A DNA stretch of 64,000 nucleotides, from assembly GCF_003605475.1 (NCBI RefSeq), contig NZ_RAHX01000001.1, positions 992,001 to 1,056,000 on the forward strand, read 5' to 3'. Positions 16,419 through 23,181 of this stretch are shown here, in pieces. Origin of the DNA: Aurantiacibacter aquimixticola. GTDB lineage: Bacteria; Pseudomonadota; Alphaproteobacteria; Sphingomonadales; Sphingomonadaceae. Under the pieces are notes generated by a model, which saw only the letters and a list, made by a program, of their open reading frames with translations, did not search any database and was not told the DNA's origin. Each line of letters starts with the position of its first letter. Positions within the stretch are counted from its first letter, which is position 1. Both the position numbers and the translations under genes were made by a program.

Positions 16419-18137
16419 ATGGCAACTTCTGCCAATCCGAGCCGCGACGATTTCGCGGCAATGCTCGACGAACAGCTCGGCGGCGCCGAGGGTGGCTTCG
16501 AAGGCCGCGTCGTCAAGGGCACCGTCACCGCCATCGAAAATGGCATGGCCATCGTCGATGTCGGCCTCAAGAGCGAAGGCCGCGTCGATCTCAAGGAATT
16601 CATGCGTGGTGAAGACGAGCACGGGCTCGAAGTCGGCAGCGAAGTCGAAGTCTTCGTCGACCGGGTCGAGAACGCAGACGGCGAAGCGATGCTCAGCCGC
16701 GACCGTGCCCGCCGCGAAGCCGCATGGGACAAGCTGGAAAGCGAATTCGGCGAAACCGCACGCGTCGAAGGCCGCATCTTCGGCCGCGTGAAGGGTGGCT
16801 TCACCGTCGATCTCGACGGTGCCGTGGCCTTCCTGCCCGGCAGCCAGGTCGACATCCGACCCGTGCGCGACGTCACCCCGCTGATGGACATGCCGCAGCC
16901 CTTCCAGATCCTGAAGATGGATCGTCGCCGCGGCAACATCGTCGTCTCGCGCCGTGCCATTCTCGAAGAAACGCGCGCCGAGCAGCGCAGCGAACTGATC
17001 GATAAGCTGAGCGAAGGCCAGGTCACCGATGGCGTGGTGAAGAACATCACCGATTACGGGGCCTTCGTGGACCTCGGCGGTATCGACGGCCTGCTCCATG
17101 TCACCGACATGAGCTATAAGCGCGTGAACCACCCCAGCGAGGTGATCGAGATCGGCCAGACCGTGACCGTGCAGATCGTCCGCATCAATGCCGAAACGCA
17201 GCGCATCTCGCTCGGCATGAAGCAGCTGGAAAGCGATCCATGGGAAGGCGTCGGCGCCAAGTATCCAGTCGGCGTGAAGGTCAACGGCACCGTCACCAAC
17301 ATCACCGAATACGGCGCTTTCGTGGAGCTGGAACCGGGCATCGAAGGCCTGGTCCACGTTTCCGAAATGAGCTGGACCAAGAAGAACGTCCACCCCGGCA
17401 AGATCGTCTCGACCAGCCAGGAAGTGGAAGTCATGGTGCTGGAAGTGGACGCCGAAAAGCGCCGCATCAGCCTTGGTCTGAAGCAGGCCCAGCGCAATCC
17501 GTGGGAAGAGTTCGCCGATGCGCATCCGGTCGGCTCGACCGTGACCGGCGAAGTCAAGAACGCTACCGAATTCGGTCTCTTCATCGGCCTGCCGGGCGAC
17601 GTGGACGGCATGGTCCACATGTCTGACATCGCCTGGGGCATCTCGGGCGAGGACGCCCTCGCCCTGCACCGCAAGGGTGAGGAAGTCGAAGCCGTTGTTC
17701 TCGATGTCGACACCGACAAGGAGCGCATCAGCCTCGGCATGAAGCAGCTCGAAAAGGGTGCTCCGGCCGAAGGTGGAACGGGCGACAGCCTGCGTCGCGG
17801 CGAAGTCGTCACCGTCACTGTGCTCGAAGTCCGCGATGGCGGCCTCGAAGTGCAGGTGGGCGACGATGGTGCGACCGGCTTCATCAAGCGTTCGGACCTC
17901 GGCCGCGACCGTGACGAGCAGCGTCCCGATCGCTTCCAGACCGGCCAGAAGGTCGACGCGATGGTCACCGGTTTCGATCGTTCGAAGAAGCCCAACTTCT
18001 CCATCAAGGCGCACCAGATCGCCGAAGAGAAGGAAGCCGTTGCACAGTTCGGCAGCGCCGACAGTGGCGCTTCGCTCGGCGACATTCTTGGCGCCGCGCT
18101 GAAGAAGGATGAAAAGACCGACGAAGAGAAGAAGTAA
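16419..18137 (+). CDS. rpsA: 30S ribosomal protein S1
   Basis: 572 residues from MATSANPSRDDFAAML. Six S1 (OB-fold) repeats can be followed, with the conserved strands VVKNITDYGAFVDLG, TVTNITEYGAFVELEPG and VKNATEFGLFIGLPG in repeats three to five and KRISLGLKQ-type ends. S1 delivers structured mRNAs to the 30S subunit. A GTG at 16398 would add seven residues, but the ATG at 16419 gives the usual sphingomonad N-terminus and has AGGAACC upstream. It is transcribed alone, from its own long leader to the terminator at 18164. Confidence 0.95.
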   Translation: MATSANPSRDDFAAMLDEQLGGAEGGFEGRVVKGTVTAIENGMAIVDVGLKSEGRVDLKEFMRGEDEHGLEVGSEVEVFVDRVENADGEAMLSRDRARREAAWDKLESEFGETARVEGRIFGRVKGGFTVDLDGAVAFLPGSQVDIRPVRDVTPLMDMPQPFQILKMDRRRGNIVVSRRAILEETRAEQRSELIDKLSEGQVTDGVVKNITDYGAFVDLGGIDGLLHVTDMSYKRVNHPSEVIEIGQTVTVQIVRINAETQRISLGMKQLESDPWEGVGAKYPVGVKVNGTVTNITEYGAFVELEPGIEGLVHVSEMSWTKKNVHPGKIVSTSQEVEVMVLEVDAEKRRISLGLKQAQRNPWEEFADAHPVGSTVTGEVKNATEFGLFIGLPGDVDGMVHMSDIAWGISGEDALALHRKGEEVEAVVLDVDTDKERISLGMKQLEKGAPAEGGTGDSLRRGEVVTVTVLEVRDGGLEVQVGDDGATGFIKRSDLGRDRDEQRPDRFQTGQKVDAMVTGFDRSKKPNFSIKAHQIAEEKEAVAQFGSADSGASLGDILGAALKKDEKTDEEKK

Positions 18138-18163
18138 GCTTTCTTCCTTTTGGAGGCATCAGG

Positions 18164-18198
18164 AAGGCCCGCTTGCCGGATCGGCAGGCGGGCCTTTC
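18164..18198 (+). terminator. rho-independent terminator after rpsA
   Basis: The stem GGCCCGC-T-TGCCG/CGGCA-G-GCGGGCC closes a four-base loop (GATC) and is followed by TTTCCT. It begins 27 bases after the rpsA stop. Confidence 0.85.
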
Positions 18199-18230
18199 CT
18201 ATATCTGCGCCAAGCGGTAAGTCTGCTCGC

Positions 18231-18632
18231 ATGCCCACCGCCCATTGCCAATGCGGACAGTTGCGCGCCGAGATCGACGGCGAAGGTTCCGGCGTGATGT
18301 GCCACTGCAAGGCCTGCCAGCGCCGCACCGGATCGCCCTTCGGCCTGATGATCTACTACATGGCGGAGCAGGTCACGCTATCGGGCGAAGCAACCGAATA
18401 CACCCGCAATGCCGATAGCGGCGATCCGCTCACCCATGGCTTCTGCCCCATTTGCGGCACGCCGCTCTACCTTCGCACCACGAAGCATCCCGGCGGCATC
18501 GGCGTCGCCATTGGCGCGCATGAAGGGCATTCGAGTGACTCGCCCGCGCGCTCCGTATTCGAAGAATGCATCCACCCTTGGATCACCGTTCCGCAGGAAA
18601 CACAGCAATTCCCTCGCGGCAGGAAAGGCTGA
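18231..18632 (+). CDS. GFA-family (glutathione-dependent formaldehyde-activating-like) protein
   Basis: 133 residues from MPTAHCQCGQLRAEI. The GFA zinc fold is shown by HCQCGQL, MCHCKACQRRTGSPFG and GFCPICGTPLY, which supply the Cys ligands for two zinc sites. The founding member Gfa was proposed to speed S-hydroxymethylglutathione formation; most family members have no proven substrate. Its stop is one base from the ATG of gloB, so both are probably cotranscribed, and both enzymes would act on glutathione adducts. The frame is open upstream to 18150 inside the terminator region; the ATG at 18231 is preferred. Confidence 0.85.
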   Translation: MPTAHCQCGQLRAEIDGEGSGVMCHCKACQRRTGSPFGLMIYYMAEQVTLSGEATEYTRNADSGDPLTHGFCPICGTPLYLRTTKHPGGIGVAIGAHEGHSSDSPARSVFEECIHPWITVPQETQQFPRGRKG

Positions 18633-18633
18633 C

Positions 18634-19392
18634 ATGGCGCTCGAAATCCACCAGTTCCCCTGTCTGTCCGACAATTACGGCTTTCTCGTCCACGACCCTT
18701 CCAGCGGCGAGACGACTTGCATCGATACACCCGATGGCGAGGAGTATCTGAAGCAGGCAGAGGCGAAGGGCTGGCGCATCACCGCCGTCTGGAACACCCA
18801 TTGGCATCCGGACCATGCGGGTGGGAACGAGGCTATCGTGGAGGCAACAGGCGCCACGGTTATCGCTCCCGCGGAGGTCGAACGCATTTTCCCCATCGAC
18901 CAGGTCTTGAGGCATGGCGATACAGTAAAACTCGGCGATCATGAAGCGGCGGTGATCGACGTATCCGGCCATACCAATGGCCACATCGCATTTCACTTGG
19001 CCGATGAAGGCATCGCCTTTGTCGGGGACTCGCTGTTCGCGCTGGGCTGCGGGCGAATGTTCGAAGGCCAGCCGGACCAATTCTGGGCGAGCCTCGAGCG
19101 GCTAAAGGCTCTACCCGCCGAAACGACGCTTTATTGCGCGCACGAATACACGCAGGCAAACGCCAAATTCGCGCTTCACGCCGATCCGGAGAACGATGCG
19201 CTCTCGTCCTATTCGGAGGAGATCGACGCGCGGCGTGAGGCGGGCGAACCGACCGTGCCATTCAAGCTGTCGCGCGAATTGCGTACCAATCCCTTCCTGC
19301 GCGCCGATGCGCCCGAGATGCAGGCGCGCTGGGGCGGAGACGCGCCGCACGAGACCTTCGCCGCGCTGAGAGCGGCGAAGGACGCGTTCTAG
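18634..19392 (+). CDS. gloB: hydroxyacylglutathione hydrolase (glyoxalase II)
   Basis: 252 residues from MALEIHQFPCLSDNYGF. It hydrolyses S-D-lactoylglutathione to D-lactate and glutathione, the second step of methylglyoxal detoxification. The metallo-beta-lactamase motif is THWHPDHAGG (His56, His58, Asp60, His61), with further ligands in SGHTNGHIAFH, GDSLFALGCGRMFEG and YCAHEYT. The C-terminal glutathione-binding helical region (about 170-252) is complete and includes SRELRTNPFLR. ATG lies one base after the GFA stop. Confidence 0.93.
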   Translation: MALEIHQFPCLSDNYGFLVHDPSSGETTCIDTPDGEEYLKQAEAKGWRITAVWNTHWHPDHAGGNEAIVEATGATVIAPAEVERIFPIDQVLRHGDTVKLGDHEAAVIDVSGHTNGHIAFHLADEGIAFVGDSLFALGCGRMFEGQPDQFWASLERLKALPAETTLYCAHEYTQANAKFALHADPENDALSSYSEEIDARREAGEPTVPFKLSRELRTNPFLRADAPEMQARWGGDAPHETFAALRAAKDAF

Positions 19393-19402
19393 GCGTTGAG
19401 CC

Positions 19403-19606
19403 TCAGTCGTTCAGGACAAAGGTCACTTTCAGCGTGCATCGCCATTCGGTGATGGCGTTGTCGTTGACCGTGCATTTTATGTCGCTGACCCAGACGCCGG
19501 TGATGCCGTTCAAGGTTTTCGAAGCGCGCGCCACGCCGGATTTGACGGCATCCTCGATCCCGACGGCGGAGGAGGAAATGATTTCGGTGACTTTGGCGAC
19601 GGACAT
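19403..19606 (-). CDS. dodecin (flavin-binding)
   Basis: 67 residues from MSVAKVTEIISSSAVGIED. Dodecins are small proteins that assemble as hollow dodecamers and store riboflavin, FMN or related ligands. The family core IEDAVKSGVARASKTL is followed by GVWVSDI, with the flavin-stacking Trp, and the last strand TLKVTFVLND. The frame is open upstream, but the ATG at 19606 gives the normal length. It converges with gloB, ten bases away. Confidence 0.88.
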   Translation of the reverse strand: MSVAKVTEIISSSAVGIEDAVKSGVARASKTLNGITGVWVSDIKCTVNDNAITEWRCTLKVTFVLND

Positions 19607-19691
19607 GCGTGCTCTCCCATAGCGGTGGATGTTTGTCCAACCAGCCGATGAGCACCGCAAATGTTCCGAAATCGAGCCGAGCCTCAGTGGC

Positions 19692-20288
19692 TCAGAGCTT
19701 GCCGATCACCTCATCCGCCAGCGCGCGGTCGGCGGCGGCATCGTGGTTCTTGGCGATAAGCTTGGCAGCGGCGGCAGTCGACGCGTCGGCAGCCTTGGCA
19801 CGCAGCTCTGCCAGAGCCTGGCGCTCGGCAGCGGCGATCTTGTCCTGCGCCATACGCTCCCGACGCGCGATCATCGCGGCGGTATCATCCTTCGCCTTGG
19901 CGACGATGCCATCGGCTTCGCGCCGGGCATTGTCGAGCATGGCTTCGGCGTCCTTCTCCGCTCCGGAGACTTTGGCGGCATATTCCTCGCGAAGTTTCTC
20001 TGCCTCGGCGCGCAGCTGCTTTGCCTCTTCGAGATTGTCGCGGATCGCCTTGATCTTGTTGTCGAGGCCGCCGGCGATGATCTTGTGCACCTTCGCACCG
20101 AAGAACGCGATCAGAAGTAGGACAGCCATCGCGATGGCGACCCACTGGTAAGGCTCGAGGCCCAGCAGAGAGGGCTCGAGATGCTTGCCGGCCTCGCCGT
20201 CATCGATCGTGACGGCGACACCCTGCTCCGCCACATCGGTAGCGATGACTTCGGGCAGGTCGGCGGTCTGGGTCTGCGGATTAGCCAC
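19692..20288 (-). CDS. atpF: ATP synthase F0 subunit b
   Basis: 198 residues with a GTG start. About 45 N-terminal residues precede a single membrane helix (YQWVAIAMAVLLLIAFFGAKV), then a long Ala/Glu/Lys/Arg coiled coil to the end. This is the b subunit of the peripheral stalk that ties F1 to subunit a. It overlaps the end of the b' gene by eight bases. Like other alphaproteobacteria and phototrophs, the strain has two stalk proteins, b and b'. No terminator is evident in the 85 bases before dodecin. Confidence 0.9.
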   Translation of the reverse strand: MANPQTQTADLPEVIATDVAEQGVAVTIDDGEAGKHLEPSLLGLEPYQWVAIAMAVLLLIAFFGAKVHKIIAGGLDNKIKAIRDNLEEAKQLRAEAEKLREEYAAKVSGAEKDAEAMLDNARREADGIVAKAKDDTAAMIARRERMAQDKIAAAERQALAELRAKAADASTAAAAKLIAKNHDAAADRALADEVIGKL

Positions 20289-20775
20289 GGCTCATCGCCT
20301 CCTGAACTGCCGAGCGCGCGGCAGTCTGCGTTACCGAAATGTTGGCCAGGCGCTGGGCGATGTCCTGCGCGGCTTCGGCAGCGACGGCTTCGATCTCGGC
20401 AGCAGCTTCGGCGCGGCTCGCTTCGATGCGGGCCTCCGCCTCGGTCAGCTGCGTGTCGATACCGGCCTGCACCTTGGCAAGGCGCTTTTCTGTCGAGGCC
20501 TGGGCCTTCGCCTTGGCTTCGTTCACGAGCGCCTGCGCCCGCTCCCGATTGGCGTTTTCGCGCTGACGCCAGTCTTCTTCCGCCTTGTCGGCGGCGTCTC
20601 TGGCGGCCTGCGCGGCGGCCAGATCGTCGGCGATCTGCTTGTCGCGCATACCTACGGTATCCATGACGCGCGGCACCATGCCCCGCCCGACGACGAAGAA
20701 CACGAAGCCGAAAGTCACCAGCAGCCAGAACAGCTGGCTGGACCAGATTTCGGCCATTTGGGCTATCTGAGGCAT
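20281..20775 (-). CDS. atpG: ATP synthase F0 subunit b'
   Basis: 164 residues. A membrane helix near the N-terminus (SSQLFWLLVTFGFVFFVVGR) is followed by the family's MVPRVMDTVGMRDKQI and a long charged coiled coil. This is the b' (b2) stalk subunit, partner of b. It lies 74 bases downstream of atpE in the order c, b', b that is standard in alphaproteobacterial F0 operons. The symbol is used inconsistently (atpG, atpF2, atpX). Confidence 0.9.
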   Translation of the reverse strand: MPQIAQMAEIWSSQLFWLLVTFGFVFFVVGRGMVPRVMDTVGMRDKQIADDLAAAQAARDAADKAEEDWRQRENANRERAQALVNEAKAKAQASTEKRLAKVQAGIDTQLTEAEARIEASRAEAAAEIEAVAAEAAQDIAQRLANISVTQTAARSAVQEAMSRG

Positions 20776-20849
20776 GGACGGATTCCGCCTGTCGGTGCGA
20801 GGTCAGTCTTGAAACCGGCCGAACGCGTATCGCCCGACCGGAAGGATCG

Positions 20850-21074
20850 TCAGACGAAGAGGATGATCATCGCCACGACGAAGGCCAGCAGGCCGAGAAG
20901 CTCGGCAGCGGCGAAGCCGATGAACAGACGGCCCTGCTGGCCGTCCGCAGCACCCGGATTGCGCAGCGCGCTTTCGAGGAACGAGCCGAAAACGTTACCG
21001 ACGCCCAGCGCGGCCATGCCGGCGCCGATTGCCGCGAGACCGGCACCAACCATCTTGGCAGCTTCGAGATCCAT
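20850..21074 (-). CDS. atpE: ATP synthase F0 subunit c
   Basis: 74 residues forming a helical hairpin. Helix one is Gly/Ala-rich (AGLAAIGAGMAALGVGNVFG), the loop is RNPGAADGQQG, and helix two carries the proton-binding Glu58 in FAAAELLGLL. Subunit c forms the rotor ring. The sodium-specific ligand set is not apparent, so a proton-driven enzyme is expected. It follows atpB after 48 bases, with AAAGGAAATT upstream of the ATG as a strong ribosome-binding site, fitting its high required copy number. Confidence 0.95.
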   Translation of the reverse strand: MDLEAAKMVGAGLAAIGAGMAALGVGNVFGSFLESALRNPGAADGQQGRLFIGFAAAELLGLLAFVVAMIILFV

Positions 21075-21122
21075 GAGAATTTCCTTTCGAGGTAAACTTG
21101 TAAGCGATTGAAGAGAGTGAAC

Positions 21123-21908
21123 TTAGTGCAGGTTCTCGGCGTCGTTGATGTAGAGCGACGAGAGCAGCGCAAAGACGTAGGCCTGGATACCGGCAACGAG
21201 GATTTCCAGCGCGGAAATACCGATCATCAGGATGAAGCTGGGCACGCCGACGAGGACGCCGAAACCCGCGCCCGCATTCCAGCCATCGATGACGAAGCCG
21301 GACAGTACCTTGAGCAGCACGTGCCCCGCCATCATGGCGACGAACAGGCGCAGTGCCAGGCTGAAGGGGCGCACGAGGAAGGAGATCAGCTCGATCGGGA
21401 AGAGGATCGGGATCATCGGCAGCGGCGTGCCATGCGGCACAAACAGGCTGAAGAAGTGAAAACCGTGCTTCCAGAAGCCCACGATCAGAACGATGGAGAA
21501 GCTGATGATCGCCAGCACGCCCGTTACGGTGAAGTGGCTGGTGAAGGTGAAAGGGTGCACGCCGACAAGGCCGACAGGCAGCAGGCCGAGCAGGTTGGCA
21601 AAGAGGATGAACATGAACAGGCTGAAGATATAGGGCACGTATTTGCGCCCCTCCTTGCCGATATTCGCGTCCAGCATATCCTCGATGAAGCCGGTAAAGC
21701 TCTCCACCGTCATCTGCCAGCGACCGGGCACCAGTTCGCGCTTCATGCCGCCGAGCATGAACACGAAGAGGACCACTGCGGTGATCGTCATCCACAGTGC
21801 CGAATTGGTATAAGCGATGTTGTAGCCGGCAATGTTCCAGTCGGCGCCGACGAGCGGCTCCACCGTGAACTGGTACATCGGATCGACTTTTGCCGTCTCG
21901 GCTGCCAC
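21123..21908 (-). CDS. atpB: ATP synthase F0 subunit a
   Basis: 261 residues with a GTG start giving MAAETAKVDPMYQF. Five or six membrane helices include the essential Arg187 in FSLALRLFVAMMAGH, which faces the c-ring and strips protons from Glu58. The segments GFIEDMLDANIGKEGRKY and FANLLGLLPVG are also typical of the family. It lies between atpI and atpE in the F0 operon. F1 genes are not in the window, as expected for alphaproteobacteria. Confidence 0.95.
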   Translation of the reverse strand: MAAETAKVDPMYQFTVEPLVGADWNIAGYNIAYTNSALWMTITAVVLFVFMLGGMKRELVPGRWQMTVESFTGFIEDMLDANIGKEGRKYVPYIFSLFMFILFANLLGLLPVGLVGVHPFTFTSHFTVTGVLAIISFSIVLIVGFWKHGFHFFSLFVPHGTPLPMIPILFPIELISFLVRPFSLALRLFVAMMAGHVLLKVLSGFVIDGWNAGAGFGVLVGVPSFILMIGISALEILVAGIQAYVFALLSSLYINDAENLH

Positions 21909-21946
21909 GTCCGGGAAACCCCTGTCCTAATCGCTTTGCCGACTGC

Positions 21947-22264
21947 CTATTCGGGCGGCCGGCTCGAATTCCTAATGATGTTCCTGAAGGCGACCACTAT
22001 TCCGAGGAACAGGCCGACCAACAGGGCCCAGGGATTGGTGCCGGTGAACCAACCGATGGTCCAGCCGACAACCGCTCCGCCGAGAAGCCCACCTACCAGG
22101 TCCGCCAGTGCACGACTGCCAGCCTTGTAGCTGGCATCGGCACCTTTGACCTTCGGCGCGTTGCGCTTCTCTTCCCGCTCGCGCGCGGCCCTGAGCCGCT
22201 CCTCGAGCGCGTCGATACGCGCATCCTCGCCGATGGGTTCCCGTCCGGGCTTTTCGTCGCTCAT
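21947..22264 (-). CDS. atpI: ATP synthase accessory protein AtpI
   Basis: 105 residues from MSDEKPGREPIGEDARIDA. A charged N-terminal helix is followed by two membrane helices (ADLVGGLLGGAVVGWTIGWF and PWALLVGLFLGIVVAF). AtpI aids c-ring assembly or stability and has been linked to magnesium import; it is dispensable in several species. It is the first gene of the F0 operon, with CAGGAGCAGG just upstream as ribosome-binding site and a promoter about 60 bases further up. Confidence 0.9.
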   Translation of the reverse strand: MSDEKPGREPIGEDARIDALEERLRAAREREEKRNAPKVKGADASYKAGSRALADLVGGLLGGAVVGWTIGWFTGTNPWALLVGLFLGIVVAFRNIIRNSSRPPE

Positions 22265-22324
22265 GCCTGCTCCTGATTGGGAAGTGGGCACGGGCACCGA
22301 AACCTGCCCGCCGAGGGCGCCGCC

Positions 22325-22353
22325 CCCTTAGAAGGGGGGTCATGGCGAGTCAA
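22325..22353 (-). promoter_or_regulatory. candidate promoter of the atp F0 operon
   Basis: On the minus strand TTGACT (22353-22348) and TAAGGG (22330-22325) are separated by 17 bases, giving a start site near 22318, about 55 bases before the atpI ATG. The -35 hexamer is strong and the -10 poor, which can indicate dependence on an activator. The tandem TGTCACAC element lies 25 bases upstream. Confidence 0.5.
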
Positions 22354-22378
22354 CACGTGCGCGGCCCCTTTTGGTGCA

Positions 22379-22402
22379 GGGTGTGACAGGTGTGACAGTG
22401 TT
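22379..22402 (-). promoter_or_regulatory. tandem TGTCACAC element upstream of the atp operon
   Basis: On the minus strand two TGTCACAC units are separated by one base and preceded by ACAC, as at 16163-16186 upstream of rpsA (22 of 24 bases identical). The A-rich sequence that follows on the far side (AAGCAAAA here, AGACAAAA there) is also similar. Its position just upstream of the -35 is that of an activator site. Confidence 0.5.
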
Positions 22403-22523
22403 CAGAAGCAAAAGTCTGCGGGCGCATCTGCACAGGCATGAGAAGCGTTTGACGGCAAAGGTTGGACACGTCGGTCATGTCGGCGAACCGAGCAGTTCAT
22501 GTAGGTTGTAGGACAGCCCAAGC

Positions 22524-22913
22524 TTAGGGACAGCGCGGATCGCGCAGCGGGGCTTCGGTGCCGCGACGGGTCCACTCGCCGCTGGGTGCCTGATACATCT
22601 CACCCGGCACGGTGCGGACAATGGCGAGGCAACCAGCGGTGAAGGCGTATTCGAGCAGCGTGGCGCCTTCTGCCTGCGCACGTTCTGCATAGACAGCGCG
22701 CCGGCGAATATTGATGTCGTCCACCAGACGTCGCAATTCCGGCGTCGCTTCACCGACGACGCCGAGATAGCCGTCCATCTTCTCGCCCACCTGGCCATTG
22801 TCGCGCGCGGACTGATATGCCGGATCGCGCTGCTGCGCGGCGGCAGGCGTGCCGAGAAGCAAGGCGGCGGCAAACGCGCAGCCAAGCGCTATCGATTTTC
22901 GTCCGATCGTCAT
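22524..22913 (-). CDS. ydbL: YdbL family periplasmic protein (DUF1318)
   Basis: 129 residues with a Sec signal peptide (MTIGRKSIALGCAFAAALLLGTPAAAQQ). The mature part has the DUF1318 core: SARDNGQVGEKMDGYLGVV then LVDDINIRRRAVYAERAQ. In E. coli YdbL is the periplasmic partner of the YdbH-YnbE envelope bridge and is thought to prevent YnbE from misassembling. It is the last of three minus-strand genes, 22 bases behind the YnbE-like gene. Confidence 0.85.
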   Translation of the reverse strand: MTIGRKSIALGCAFAAALLLGTPAAAQQRDPAYQSARDNGQVGEKMDGYLGVVGEATPELRRLVDDINIRRRAVYAERAQAEGATLLEYAFTAGCLAIVRTVPGEMYQAPSGEWTRRGTEAPLRDPRCP

Positions 22914-22935
22914 GTCACTCGCTCCAATCGCCGCA

Positions 22936-23181
22936 TCAGAAGATGTCGGCATTCTCCTCGATCACCTCTTCGGCATCTTCCGCCAGACGATAGATCACTT
23001 CCTGCGTGATATTGATGTTGAGCTCTATCACGATCGGCTCGTCCGGTGCCTCGAGATTGATGCAGCCTGAAAGCGCCGCGCTTCCCACCATCGCCATCAC
23101 CGCGCTCGCCGCTTTTTTCCCGCCCGTCATATGGGGCCTATGCGCGCGGCGTGCGCACTTCGTCAATTTGCGGGCGATCAT
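22936..23181 (-). CDS. ynbE: YnbE-like outer-membrane lipoprotein
   Basis: 81 residues. After a basic N-terminal stretch and hydrophobic segment, the lipobox A-L-S-G-C leads into the short mature protein CINLEAPDEPIVIELNINI, typical of YnbE. In E. coli YnbE stacks on YdbH by beta-strand augmentation to complete an intermembrane bridge. The ATG at 23181 overlaps the YdbH stop (ATGA) and has GAGGA at the right distance; a second ATG at 23130 would give a more usual signal-peptide length (64 residues in total). I keep 23181 because of the ribosome-binding site. Confidence 0.82.
   Translation of the reverse strand: MIARKLTKCARRAHRPHMTGGKKAASAVMAMVGSAALSGCINLEAPDEPIVIELNINITQEVIYRLAEDAEEVIEENADIF

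Noticed and set aside
20776..20849. processing hairpin or attenuator between atpE and the b' gene
   Set aside because: Only weak, short complementarity (CCGG/CCGG type) and no T tract; the gap is ordinary for c-b' spacing.
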